64,000 bases of DNA from Glandiceps talaboti (taxonomy: Eukaryota > Hemichordata > Enteropneusta > Spengelidae). A program made the translations under genes and the position numbers. This document shows, piece by piece, positions 1 to 14,400 of the stretch. The stretch covers positions 12,176,379 to 12,240,378 of the forward strand of contig NC_135551.1 of NCBI RefSeq assembly GCF_964340395.1, read 5' to 3'. Position 1 is the first letter of the stretch, and each line of letters opens with the position of its first letter. The notes beneath the pieces were generated by a model that saw only the letters and a list, made by a program, of their open reading frames with translations, did not search any database and was not told where the DNA came from.

Positions 1-3000
1 CTGAAAACTGTGTTATCAAGGTTGTCATATGTCAATGGTGTCTGTAAACTAATTACTACATCTAGTATAATTGGAACTGAAAACTGTGTCATCAAGGTTG
101 TCATATGTCAATGGTGTCTGTAAACTAATTACTACATCTAGTATAATTGGAATTGAAAACTGTGTCATCATGGTTGTCATATGTCAATGGTGTCTGTAAA
201 CTAATTACTACATCTAGTATAATTGGAATTGAAAACTGTGTCATCATGGTTGTCATATGTCAATGGTGTCTGTAAACTAATTACTACATCTAGTATAATT
301 GGAATTGAAAACTGTGTCATCAAGGTTGTCATATGTCAATGGTGTCTGTAAACTGATTACTACATCTAGTATAATTGGAACTGAAAACTGTGTCATCAAG
401 GTTGTCATATGTCAATGGTGTCTGTAAACTGATTACTACATCTAGTATAATTGGAATTGAAAACTGTGTCATCAAGGTTGTCATATGTCAATGGTGTCTG
501 TAAACTGATTACTACATCTAGTATAATTGGAACTGAAAACTGTGTCATCAAGGTTGTCATATGTCAATGGTGTCTGTAAACTAATTACTACATCTAGTAT
601 AATTGGAACTGAAAACTGTGTCATCAAGGTTGTCATATGTCAATGGTGTCTGTAAACTAATTACTACATCTAGTATAATTGGAACTGAAAACTGTGTCAT
701 CAAGGTTGTCATATGTCAATGGTGTCTGTAAGCTTAAATTACTACATCTAGTATAATTAGAACTGAAAACTGTGTCATCAAGGTTGTCATATGTCAATGG
801 TGTCTGTAAACTAATTACTACATCTAGTATAATTGGAATTGAAAACTGTGTCATCAAGGTTGTCATATGTCAATGGTGTCTGTAAGCTTAAATTGCTACA
901 TCTAGTATAATTAGAACTGAAAACTGTGTCATCAAGGTTGTCATATGTCAATGGTGTCTGTAAACTAATTACTACATCTAGTATAATTGGAATTGAAAAC
1001 TGTGTCATCAAGGTTGTCATATGTCAATGGTGTCTGTAAACTAATTACTACATCTAGTATAATTGGAACTGAAAACTGTGTCATCAAGGTTGTCATATGT
1101 CAATGGTGTCTGTAAACTAATTACTACATCTAGTATAATTGGAACTGAAAACTGTGTCATCAAGGTTGTCATATGTCAATGGTGTCTGTAAACTAATTAC
1201 TACATCTAGTATAATTGGAACTGAAAACTGTGTCATCAAAGTTGTCATATGTCAATGGTGTCTGTAAACCAATTACTACATCTAGTATAATTGGAATTGA
1301 AAACTGTGTCATCAAGGTTGTCATATGTCAATGGTGTCTGTAAACTAATTACTACATCTAGTATAATTGGAGCTGAAAACTGTGTCATCAAGGTTGTCAT
1401 ATGTCAATGGTGTCTGTAAACTAATTACTACATCTAGTATAATTGGAATTGAAAACTGTGTCATCAAGGTTGTCATATGTCAATGGTGTCTGTATACTAA
1501 CTACTACATCTAGTATAATTGGAATTAAAAACTGTGTCATCAAGGTTGTCATATGTTAATGGTGTCTGTAAACTAATTACTACATCTAGTATAATTGGAA
1601 CTGAAAACTGTGTCATCAAGGTTGTCATATGTCAATGGTGTCTGTAAACTAATTACTACATCTAGTATAATTGGAATTGAAAACTGTGTCATCAAGGTTG
1701 TCATATGTCAATGGTGTCTGTAAACTAATTACTATACATCTAGTATAATTGGAATTGAAAACTGTCATCAAGGTTGTCATATGTCAATGGTGTCTGTAAA
1801 CTAATTACTACATCTAGTATAATTGGAATTGAAAACTGTGTCATCAAGGTTGTCATATGTCAATGGTGTCTGTAAACTAATTACTACATCTAGTATAATT
1901 GGAACTGAAAACTGTGTCATCAAGGTTGTCATATGTCAATGGTGTCTGTAAACTAATTACTACATCTAGTATAATTGGAACTGAAAACTGTGTTATCAAG
2001 GTTGTCATGTATCAATGGTGTCTGTAAACTAATTACTACATCTAGTATAATTGGAACTGAAAACTGTGTCATCAAGGTTGTCATATGTCAATGGTGTCTG
2101 TAAACTAATTACTACATCTAGTATAATTGGAACTGAAAACTGTGTTATCAAGGTTGTCATGTATCAATGGTGTCTGTAAACTAATTACTACATCTAGTAT
2201 AATTGGAACTGAAAACTGTGTCATCAAGGTTGTCATATGTCAATGGTGTCTGTAAACTAATTACTACATCTAGTATAATTGGAACTGAAAACTGTGTCAT
2301 CAAGGTTGTCATATGTCAATGGTGTCTGTAAACTAATTACTACATCTAGTATAATTGGAATTGAAAACTGTGTCATCAAGGTTGTCATATGTCAATGGTG
2401 TCTGTAAACTAATTACTACATCTAGTATAATTGGAGCTGAAAACTGTGTCATCAAGGTTGTCATATGTCAATGGTGTCTGTAAACTAATTACTACATCTA
2501 GTATAATTGGAATTGAAAACTGTGTCATCAAGGTTGTCATATGTCAATGGTGTCTGTAAACTAATTACTACATCTAGTATAATTGGAATTGAAAACTGTG
2601 TCATCAAGGTTGTCATATGTCAATGGTGTCTGTATACTAACTACTACATCTAGTATAATTGGAATTAAAAACTGTGTCATCAAGGTTGTCATATGTTAAT
2701 GGTGTCTGTAAACTAATTACTACATCTAGTATAATTGGAACTGAAAACTGTGTCATCAAGGTTGTCATATGTCAATGGTGTCTGTAAACTAATTACTACA
2801 TCTAGTATAATTGGAATTGAAAACTGTGTCATCAAGGTTGTCATATGTCAATGGTGTCTGTAAACTAATTACTATACATCTAGTATAATTGGAATTGAAA
2901 ACTGTGTCATCAAGGTTGTCATATGTCAATGGTGTCTGTAAACTAATTACTACATCTAGTATAATTGGAATTGAAAACTGTGTCATCAAGGTTGTCATAT

Positions 3001-4036
3001 GTCAATGGTGTCTGTAAACTAATTACTACATCTAGTATAATTGGAACTGAAAACTGTGTCATCAAGGTTGTCATATGTCAATGGTGTCTGTAAACTAATT
3101 ACTACATCTAGTATAATTGGAACTGAAAACTGTGTTATCAAGGTTGTCATGTATCAATGGTGTCTGTAAACTAATTACTACATCTAGTATAATTGGAACT
3201 GAAAACTGTGTCATCAAGGTTGTCATATGTCAATGGTGTCTGTAAACTAATTACTACATCTAGTATAATTGGAACTGAAAACTGTGTTATCAAGGTTGTC
3301 ATGTATCAATGGTGTCTGTAAACTAATTACTACATCTAGTATAATTGGAACTGAAAACTGTGTCATCAAGGTTGTCATATGTCAATGGTGTCTGTAAACT
3401 AATTACTACATCTAGTATAATTGGAACTGAAAACTGTGTCATCAAGGTTGTCATATGTCAATGGTGTCTGTAAACTAATTACTACATCTAGTATAATTGG
3501 AACTGAAAACTGTGTCATCAAGGTTGTCATATGTCAATGGTGTCTGTAAACTAATTACTACATCTAGTATAATTGGAATTGAAAACTGTGTCATCAAGGT
3601 TGTCATATGTCAATGGTGTCTGTAAACTAATTACTACATCTAGTATAATTGGAGCTGAAAACTGTGTCATCAAGGTTGTCATATGTCAATGGTGTCTGTA
3701 AACTAATTACTACATCTAGTATAATTGGAATTGAAAACTGTGTTATCAAGGTTGTCATATGTCAATGGTGTCTGTAAACTAATTACTACATCTAGTATAA
3801 TTGGAATTGAAAACTGTGTCATCAAGGTTGTCATATGTCAATGGTGTCTGTAAACTAATTACTACACCTAGTATAATTGGAATTGAAAACTGTGTCATCA
3901 AGGTTGTCATATGTCAATGGTGTCTGTAAACTAATTACTACATCTAGTATAATTGGAATTGAAAACTGTGTCATCAAGGTTGTCATATGTCAATGGTGTC
4001 TGTAAACTAATTACTACATCTAGTATAATTGGAACT
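1..4036. repeat. 76-bp tandem minisatellite (about 53 copies), cut by window edge
   Basis: Unit of 76 bp repeated head to tail from the first base, with point variants (aact/aatt, catcaagg/catcatgg) and occasional small indels such as taagctta in place of taaact. Short ORFs in it are repeat artefacts. The array continues off the left edge, so its full size is unknown. Homogenised blocks are visible: the stretch near 1480-1990 recurs near 2620-3140 with the same rare variants (tatactaactac, ttaaaaactg, actatacatc), which implies block duplication of about 1.1 kb inside the array. Confidence 0.97.
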
Positions 4037-6772
4037 GATTTCTCACACTGTCATGTTTAGATAATCACACAAATTTCTAAGACAGTGTCTTGGAACTGAT
4101 TTGTTACACTGTCTTATGTTGAAGACAATAACTTTACAAGATACTGTCTTGGAACTGATTTGTTACACTGTCTAATGTTGAAGACAATAACTTAATTACA
4201 AGATACTGTCTTGGAACTGATTTGTTACACTGTCTAATGTTGAAGACAATTACTTTACAAGATACTGTCTTGGAACTGATTTGTTACACTGTCTAATGTT
4301 GAAGACAATAACTTAATTACAAGATACTGTCTTGGAACTGATTTGTTACACTGTCTAATGTTGAAGACAATTACTTTACAAGATACTGTCTTGGGACTGA
4401 TTTGTTACACTGTCTTATGTTGAAGACAATTACTTTACAAGATACTGTCTTGGAACTCAATTGTTACACTGTCTTATGTTGAAGACAATAACTTTACAAG
4501 ACACTGTCTTGGAACTGATTTGTTACACTGTCTTATGTTGAAGACAACAACTTTACAAGACACTGTCTTGGAACTGATTTGTTACACTGTCTTATGTTGA
4601 AGACAATAACTTTACAAGACACTGTCTTGGAACTGATTTGTTACACTGTCTAATGTTGAATACAATAACTTTACAAGACACTGTCTTGGAACTGATTTGT
4701 TACACTGTCTTATGTTGAAGACAACAACTTTACGAGATACTGTCTTGGAACTGATTTGTTACACTGTCTTATGTTGAAGACAATAACTTTACAAGACACT
4801 GTCTTGGAACTGATTTGTTACACTGTCTAATGTTGAATACAATAACTTTACAAGACACTGTCTTGGAACTGATTTGTTACACTGTCTTATGTTGAAGACA
4901 ATAACTTTACAAGATACTGTCTTGGAACTGATTTGTTACACTGTCTAATGTTGAAGACAATTACTTTACAAGATACTGTCTTGGAACTGATTTGTTACAC
5001 TGTCTAATGTTGAAGACAATTACTTTACAAGATACTGTCTTGGGACTGATTTGTTACACTGTCTAATGTTGAAGACAATAACTTTACAAGATGCTGTCTT
5101 GGAACTGATTTGTTACACTGTCTAATGTTGAAGACAATTACTTTAGAAGATACTGTCTTGGAACTGATTTGTTACACTGTCTAATGTTGAAGACAATAAC
5201 TTTACAAGATACTGTCTTGGAACTGATTTGTTACACTGTCTAATGTTGAAGACAATAACTTTACAAGATGCTGTCTTGGAACTGATTTGTTACACTGTCT
5301 AATGTTGAAGACAATAACTTTACGAGATACTGTCTTGGAACTGATTTGTTACACTGTCTAATGTTGAAGACAATAACTTTACGAGATACTGTCTTGGAAC
5401 TGATTTGTTACACTGTCTAATGTTGAAGACAATTACTTTACAAGATACTGTCTTGGAACTGATTTGTTACACTGTCTTATGTTGAAGACTATAACTTTAC
5501 AAGACACTGTCTTGGAACTGATTTGTTACACTGTCTAATGTTGAAGACAATAACTTTACAAGATACTGTCTTGGAACTGATTTGTTACACTGTCTAATGT
5601 TGAAGACAATAACTTTACAAGATACTGTCTTGGAACTGATTTGTTACACTGTCTAATGTTGAAGACAATAACTTTACGAGATACTGTCTTGGAACTGATT
5701 TGTTACACTGTCTAATGTTGAAGACAATAACTTTACGAGATACTGTCTTGGAACTGATTTGTTACACTGTCTAATGTTGAAGACAATAACTTTACAAGAT
5801 ACTGTCTTGGAACTGATTTGTTACACTGTCTAATGTTGAAGACAATTACTTAAATTACAAGATACTGTCTTGGAACTGATTTGTTACACTGTCTTATGTT
5901 GAAGACAATAACTTTACAAGATACTGTCTTGGAACTGATTTGTTACACTGTCTAATGTTGAAGACAATAACTTTACAAGATACTGTCTTGGAACTGATTT
6001 GTTACACTGTCTTATGTTGAAGACAATAACTTCACAAGATACTGTCTTGGAACTGATTTGTTACACTGTCTAATGTTGAAGACAATAACTTTACAAGATA
6101 CTGTCTTGGAACTGATTTGTTACACTGTCTAATGTTGAAGACAATAACTTTACAAGATACTGTCTTGGAACTGATTTGTTACACTGTCTTATGTTGAAGA
6201 CAATAACTTTACAAGATACTGTCTTGGAACTGATTTGTTACACTGTCTAATGTTGAAGACAATAACTTTACAAGACACTGTCTTGGAACTGATTTGTTAC
6301 ACTGTCTTATGTTGAAGACAATAACTTTACAAGATACTGTCTTGGAACTGATTTGTTACACTGTCTAATGTTGAAGACAATAACTTTACAAGATACTGTC
6401 TTGGAACTCAATTGTTACACTGTCTAATGTTGAAGACAATAACTTTACAAGATGCTGTCTCGGAACTGATTTGTTACACTGTCTAATGTTGAAGACAATA
6501 ACTTTACAAGATACTGTCTTGGAACTGATTTGTTACACTGTCTAATGTTGAAGACAATAACTTCACAAGACACTGTCTTGGAACTGATTTGTTACACTGT
6601 CTAATGTTGAAGACAACAACTTTACAAGATACTGTCTTGGAACTGATTTGTTACACTGTCTTATGTTGAAGACAACAACTTTACAAGATACTGTCTTGGA
6701 ACTGATTTGTTACACTGTCTAATGTTGAAGACAACAACTTTACAAGATACTGTCTTGGAACTGATTTGTTAC
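4037..6772. repeat. 59-bp tandem minisatellite (about 46 copies)
   Basis: Unit of 59 bp containing ggaactgatttgttacactg and gttgaagacaataac, abutting the 76-bp array with no unique spacer. Some units carry a 4-bp or longer insertion (aacttaattacaag). The first unit (4037-4090) is the most diverged. The last unit decays at about 6772 into unique sequence. Confidence 0.96.
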
Positions 6773-7546
6773 ATTTCTAATATAAATATAATGATAATTA
6801 TTCTATCAAGATATTTCTAGTGACTGTTGACCTAAAAGTAGACACTGAGGGTCATTAACAAGCTTGCATCTAAGAGTACATACATGTATGTGTACAGTAC
6901 TTCAATCTGTAACATACATTTACTCTCTGTGATACAACAAATTCCAATGTTTTATTTTGACTCATGAGGTGAAGCTAAGATTTTGTAATCTGCACAGCCC
7001 ACCCTGCCACTTATAGTGAGGTTTTTAAAATAACATTTTTAATACTTTTAAAGAACAATATTGACTATTTGGTCATAGTCTCGGGAATGACACTATCTTT
7101 TCTGTAATGCTAGCCTAGGAATGAATGTCTTTGAAATATCACTTTGATCACCATGCCCAATTTAAATGATTCACTTCACTAATTTCAGCTCTGATTACAT
7201 CTTAGTCCAGTCCACCATATTAATCATTTTCCTGAGACAATGTGATATTTGTGGAGTTTGTACACAGAATTGTAGAACTAACTATTGCGCTTTGATTTAT
7301 TTGGACATAAAAAGGATTATGAGCATACCACATTGCCTATTTTTTTCACACTGGTGCTTACTTTGAAAGAAAGGATGATCATTAACAATGATTATGAATA
7401 CAGCCATTAACCAGTAATTGGAGATCATGACTGTCACAATCATTTTATTTTTGTTAGATTTCAGAAATGAATTTGTGCATGTTAGTAGTATTCCTGTCTA
7501 CATATGGACATATGCATGTTAGTAGTATTCCTGTCTACATATGGAC
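6773..7546. other. Mostly unique intergenic or intronic DNA
   Basis: No gene seen. A 36-bp sequence containing gcatgttagtagtattcctg occurs twice in tandem at 7478-7546. The small ORF at 7166-7366 has no recognisable domain. Confidence 0.6.
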
Positions 7547-7930
7547 AGACACTTGTATATAGAAGGACAATCAATATCCATTCATATAAACCCTATCTAC
7601 ATCTACACTGTATCCATTACGGCTAAAATGATGTAGGTTTGGTGTTTCACAGACACTTGTATATAGAAGGACAATCAATATCCATTCATATAAACCCTAT
7701 CTACATCTACACTGTATCCATTACGGCTAAAATGATGTAGGTTTGGTGTTTCACAGACACTTGTATATAGAAGGACAATCAATATCCATTCATATAAACC
7801 CTATCTACATGTACACTGTATCCATTACGGCTAAAATGATGTAGGTTGGGTGTTTCACAGACACTTGTATATAGAAGGACAATCAATATCCATTCATATA
7901 AACCCTATCTACATGTACACTGTATCCATG
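7547..7930. repeat. 104-bp tandem repeat (3.7 copies)
   Basis: Units begin with agacacttgtatatag at 7547, 7651, 7755 and 7859, spaced exactly 104 bp apart with very few differences. The last copy is truncated. Confidence 0.95.
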
Positions 7931-8497
7931 ATTTCATGATGGAAGTTATTCAAATAGGGGCTGAGAACATGCCAATTGTCTAGAGAAGCTGGGAAAGGGC
8001 TTGTTACCAGGAATCCAAAGAAATAGAAGATAGGAGGAAAAGGACAAGCAGAGAAATATGAAGATTTTTTTTTTTACTTTTTCATTTTAAATCGGCCAAG
8101 CGACCCATAGTTGGCATGAAAAAATAACGTGAAACATATAATGAAAAAAAACAGAGGCATCCTAACAAATGTTAATGCAATAAATAGACATGGCAGCTTA
8201 ATGAATGGCTCATGGAATTTTAAAGAGGCCTTTACTACTACTCTCATGAGATAATGTTAATCACTTTAATTAATTCATTGTTTTAGTGTGATTATGTTGT
8301 TTGTCCCATTCTTGAATCATGTCACAGATTTTCAATGAAACAGCAATAGAAACATCACATTTTCATCATACTGACAAAATAGGGAACAGCTGAACAACTG
8401 AGATGAATTACAAATGTACACTCCTGATCTGATCACTGTGTCATCTTGTTACCTATGGAGGTAATGATAACACCATCCTGTGCTATTTACCCTGACA
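7931..8497. other. Unique DNA without recognisable genes
   Basis: AT-rich with short homopolymers (poly-T near 8069). I see no gene or structured repeat. Confidence 0.6.
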
Positions 8498-11400
8498 GTG
8501 TCTGAAGTACATGATTGTATATATCTGATGAAAGTGTATGAAGTACATGATTGTATATATCAAATGAAAGTGTATGAAGTACATGATTGTATATATCTGA
8601 TGAAAGTGTATGAAGTACATGATTGTATATATCTGATGAAAGTGTATGAAGTCCATGATTGTATATATCTGATGAAAGTGTATGAAGTATATGATTGTAT
8701 ATATCTGATGAAAGTGTATGAAGTACATGATTGTATATATCAAATGAAAGTGTATGAAGTACATGATTGTATATATCTGATGGAAGTGTATGAAGTACAT
8801 GATTGTATATATCTGATGAAAGTGTCTGAAGTACATGATTGTATATATCTGATGAAAGTGTATGAAGTACATGATTGTATATATCTGATGAAAGTGTATG
8901 AAGTACATGATTGTATATATCAAATGAAAGTGTATGAAGTACATGATTGTATATATCTGATGAAAGTGTCTGAAGTACATGATTGTATATATCTGATGAA
9001 AGTGTATGAAGTACATGATTGTATATATCTGATGAAAGTGTCTGAAGTACATGATTGTATATATCTGATGAAAGTGTATGAAGTACATGATTGTATATAT
9101 CAAATGAAAGTGTATGAAGTACATGATTGTATATATCTGATGAAAGTGTCTGAAGTACATGATTGTATATATCTGATGAAAGTGTCTGAAGTACATGATT
9201 GTATATATCTGATGAAAGTGTATGAAGTACATGATTGTATATATCTGATGAAAGTGTCTGAAGTATATGATTGTATATATCTGATGAAAGTGTCTGAAGT
9301 ACATGATTGTATATATCTGATGGAAGTGTATGAAGTACATGATTGTATATATCTGATGAAAGTGTCTGAAGTACATGATTGCATGTATATATATGATGAA
9401 AGTGTATGAAGTACATGATTGTATATATCTGATGAAAGTGTATAAAGTATATGATTGTATATATCTGATGGAAGTGTCTGAAGTACATGATTGTATATAT
9501 CTGATGAAAGTGTATGAAGTACATGATTGTATATATCTGATGAAAGTGTATAAAGTACATGATTGTATATATCTGATGAAAGTGTCTGAAGTACATGATT
9601 GTATATATCTGATGAAAGTGTATGAAGTACATGATTGTATATATCTGATGAAAGTGTCTGAAGTACATGATTGTATATATCTGATGAAAGTGTATGAAGT
9701 ACATGATTGTATATATCTGATGAAAGTGTATGAAGTACATGATTGTATATATCTGATGAAAGTGTATGAAGTATATGATTGTATATATCTGATGAAAGTG
9801 TATGAAGTATATGATTGTATATATCTGATGGAAGTGTATGAAGTACATGATTGTATATATCTGATGAAAGTGTATGAAGTACATGATTGTATATATCTGA
9901 TGAAAGTGTATAAAGTACATGATTGTATATATCTGATGAAAGTGTATGAAGTACATGATTGTATATATCTGATGAAAGTGTATAAAGTATATGATTGTAT
10001 ATATCTGATGGAAGTGTCTGAAGTACATGATTGTATATATCTGATGAAAGTGTATGAAGTACATGATTGTATATATCTGATGGAAGTGTCTGAAGTACAT
10101 GATTGTATATATCTGATGAAAGTGTATAAAGTACATGATTGTACATATCTGATGAAAGTGTATAAAGTACATGATTGTATATATCTGATGAAAGTCTGAA
10201 GTACATGATTGTATATATCTGATGAAAGTGTATAAAGTACATGATTGTATATATCTGATGAAAGTGTCTGAAGTACATGATTGTATATATCTGATGAAAG
10301 TCTGAAGTACATGATTGTATATATCTGATGAAAGTGTATGAAGTACATGATTGTATATATCTGATGAAAGTGTATGAAGTACATGATTGTATATATCTGA
10401 TGAAAGTGTCTGAAGTACATGATTGTATATATCTGATGAAAGTGTCTGAAGTACATGATTGTATATATCTGATGAAAGTGTCTGAAGTACATGATTGTAT
10501 ATATCTGATGAAAGTGTCTGAAGTACATGATTGCATGTATATATATGATGAAAGTGTATGAAGTACATGATTGTATATATCTGATGAAAGTGTATAAAGT
10601 ATATGATTGTATATATCTGATGGAAGTGTCTGAAGTACATGATTGTATATATCTGATGAAAGTGTATGAAGTACATGATTGTATATATCTGATGAAAGTG
10701 TCTGAAGTACATGATTGTATATATCTGATGAAAGTGTATAAAGTACATGATTGTATATATCTGATGAAAGTGTATAAAGTACATGATTGTATATATCTGA
10801 TGAAAGTGTCTGAAGTACATGATTGTATATATCTGATGAAAGTGTATGAAGTACATGATTGTATATATCTGATGAAAGTGTCTGAAGTACATGATTGTAT
10901 ATATCTGATGAAAGTCTGAAGTACATGATTGTATATATCTGATGAAAGTGTATGAAGTACATGATTGTATATATCTGATGAAAGTGTATAAAGTACATGA
11001 TTGTATATATCTGATGAAAGTGTATGAAGTATATGATTGTATATATCTGATAAAAGTGTATGAAGTACATGATTGTATATATCTGATGAAAGTGTATGAA
11101 GTACATGATTGTATATATCTGATGAAAGTGTCTGAAGTACATGATTGTATATATCTGATGAAGGTGTCTGAAGTACATGATTGTATATATCTGATGAAAG
11201 TGTCTGAAGTACATGATTGTATATATCTGATGAAAGTGTCTGAAGTACATGATTGTATATATCTGATGAAAGTGTATGAAGTACATGATTGTATATATCT
11301 GATGAAAGTGTCTGAAGTATATGATTGTATATATCTGATGAAAGTGTATGAAGTACATGATTGTATATATCTGATGAAAGTGTATAAAGTACATGATTGT

Positions 11401-14400
11401 ATATATCTGATGAAAGTGTATGAAGTATATGATTGTATATATCTGATAAAAGTGTATGAAGTACATGATTGTATATATCTGATGAAAGTGTATAAAGTAT
11501 ATGATTGTATATATCTGATGGAAGTGTCTGAAGTACATGATTGTATATATCTGATGAAAGTGTATGAAGTACATGATTGTATATATCTGATGAAAGTGTC
11601 TGAAGTACATGATTGTATATATCTGATGAAAGTGTATAAAGTACATGATTGTATATATCTGATGAAAGTGTATAAAGTACATGATTGTATATATCTGATG
11701 AAAGTGTCTGAAGTACATGATTGTATATATCTGATGAAAGTGTCAGAAGTACATGATTGTATATATCTGATGAAAGTGTATGAAGTACATGATTGTATAT
11801 ATCTGATGAAAGTGTCTGAAGTACATGATTGTATATATCTGATGAAAGTGTATGAAGTACATGATTGTATATATCTGATGAAAGTGTATGAAGTACATGA
11901 TTGTATATATCTGATGAAAGTGTATGAAGTATATGATTGTATATATCTGATGAAAGTGTATGAAGTATATGATTGTATATATCTGATGGAAGTGTATGAA
12001 GTACATGATTGTATATATCTGATGAAAGTGTATGAAGTACATGATTGTATATATCTGATGAAAGTGTATAAAGTACATGATTGTATATATCTGATGAAAG
12101 TGTATGAAGTACATGATTGTATATATCTGATGAAAGTGTATAAAGTATATGATTGTATATATCTGATGGAAGTGTCTGAAGTACATGATTGTATATATCT
12201 GATGAAAGTGTATGAAGTACATGATTGTATATATCTGATGAAAGTGTCTGAAGTACATGATTGTATATATCTGATGAAAGTGTATAAAGTACATGATTGT
12301 ATATATCTGATGAAAGTGTATAAAGTACATGATTGTATATATCTGATGAAAGTGTCTGAAGTACATGATTGTATATATCTGATGAAAGTCTGAAGTACAT
12401 GATTGTATATATCTGATGAAAGTGTCTGAAGTACATGATTGTATATATCTGATGAAAGTGTATGAAGTACATGATTGTATATATCTGATGAAAGTGTCTG
12501 AAGTACATGATTGTATATATCTGATGAAAGTGTATGAAGTACATGATTGTATATATCTGATGAAAGTGTATGAAGTACATGATTGTATATATCTGATGAA
12601 AGTGTATGAAGTATATGATTGTATATATCTGATGAAAGTGTATGAAGTATATGATTGTATATATCTGATGAAAGTGTATGAAGTATATGATTGTATATAT
12701 CTGATGGAAGTGTATGAAGTACATGATTGTATATATCTGATGAAAGTGTATGAAGTACATGATTGTATATATCTGATGAAAGTGTATAAAGTACATGATT
12801 GTATATATCTGATGAAAGTGTATGAAGTACATGATTGTATATATCTGATGAAAGTGTATAAAGTATATGATTGTATATATCTGATGGAAGTGTCTGAAGT
12901 ACATGATTGTATATATCTGATGAAAGTGTATGAAGTACATGATTGTATATATCTGATGAAAGTGTCTGAAGTACATGATTGTATATATCTGATGAAAGTG
13001 TATAAAGTACATGATTGTATATATCTGATGAAAGTGTATAAAGTACATGATTGTATATATCTGATGAAAGTGTCTGAAGTACATGATTGTATATATCTGA
13101 TGAAAGTGTCTGAAGTACATGATTGTATATATCTGATGAAAGTGTATGAAGTACATGATTGTATATATCTGATGAAAGTGTCTGAAGTACATGATTGTAT
13201 ATATCTGATGAAAGTGTATGAAGTACATGATTGTATATATCTGATGAAAGTGTATGAAGTACATGATTGTATATATCTGATGAAAGTGTATGAAGTATAT
13301 GATTGTATATATCTGATGAAAGTGTATGAAGTATATGATTGTATATATCTGATGGAAGTGTATGAAGTACATGATTGTATATATCTGATGAAAGTGTATG
13401 AAGTACATGATTGTATATATCTGATGAAAGTGTATGAAGTACATGATTGTATATATCTGATGAAAGTGTCTGAAGTATATGATTGTATATATCTGATGAA
13501 AGTGTCTGAAGTACATGATTGTATATATCTGATGGAAGTGTATGAAGTACATGATTGTATATATCTGATGAAAGTGTCTGAAGTACATGATTGCATGTAT
13601 ATATATGATGAAAGTGTATGAAGTACATGATTGTATATATCTGATGAAAGTGTATAAAGTATATGATTGTATATATCTGATGGAAGTGTCTGAAGTACAT
13701 GATTGTATATATCTGATGAAAGTGTATGAAGTACATGATTGTATATATCTGATGAAAGTGTCTGAAGTACATGATTGTATATATCTGATGAAAGTGTATA
13801 AAGTACATGATTGTATATATCTGATGAAAGTGTCTAAAGTACATGATTGTATATATCTGATGAAAGTGTCTGAAGTACATGATTGTATATATCTGATGAA
13901 AGTGTCTGAAGTACATGATTGTATATATCTGATGAAAGTGTATGAAGTACATGATTGTATATATCTGATGAAAGTGTCTGAAGTACATGATTGTATATAT
14001 CTGATGAAAGTGTATGAAGTACATGATTGTATATATCTGATGAAAGTGTATGAAGTACATGATTGTATATATCTGATGAAAGTGTATGAAGTATATGATT
14101 GTATATATCTGATGAAAGTGTATGAAGTATATGATTGTATATATCTGATGGAAGTGTATGAAGTACATGATTGTATATATCTGATGAAAGTGTATGAAGT
14201 ACATGATTGTATATATCTGATGAAAGTGTATAAAGTACATGATTGTATATATCTGATGAAAGTGTATGAAGTACATGATTGTATATATCTGATGAAAGTG
14301 TATAAAGTATATGATTGTATATATCTGATGGAAGTGTCTGAAGTACATGATTGTATATATCTGATGAAAGTGTATGAAGTACATGATTGTATATATCTGA

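Noticed and set aside
1-7000. CRISPR-like array of regularly spaced repeats
   Set aside because: The whole unit, including any 'spacer', is repeated. This is an ordinary minisatellite in a eukaryotic genome.
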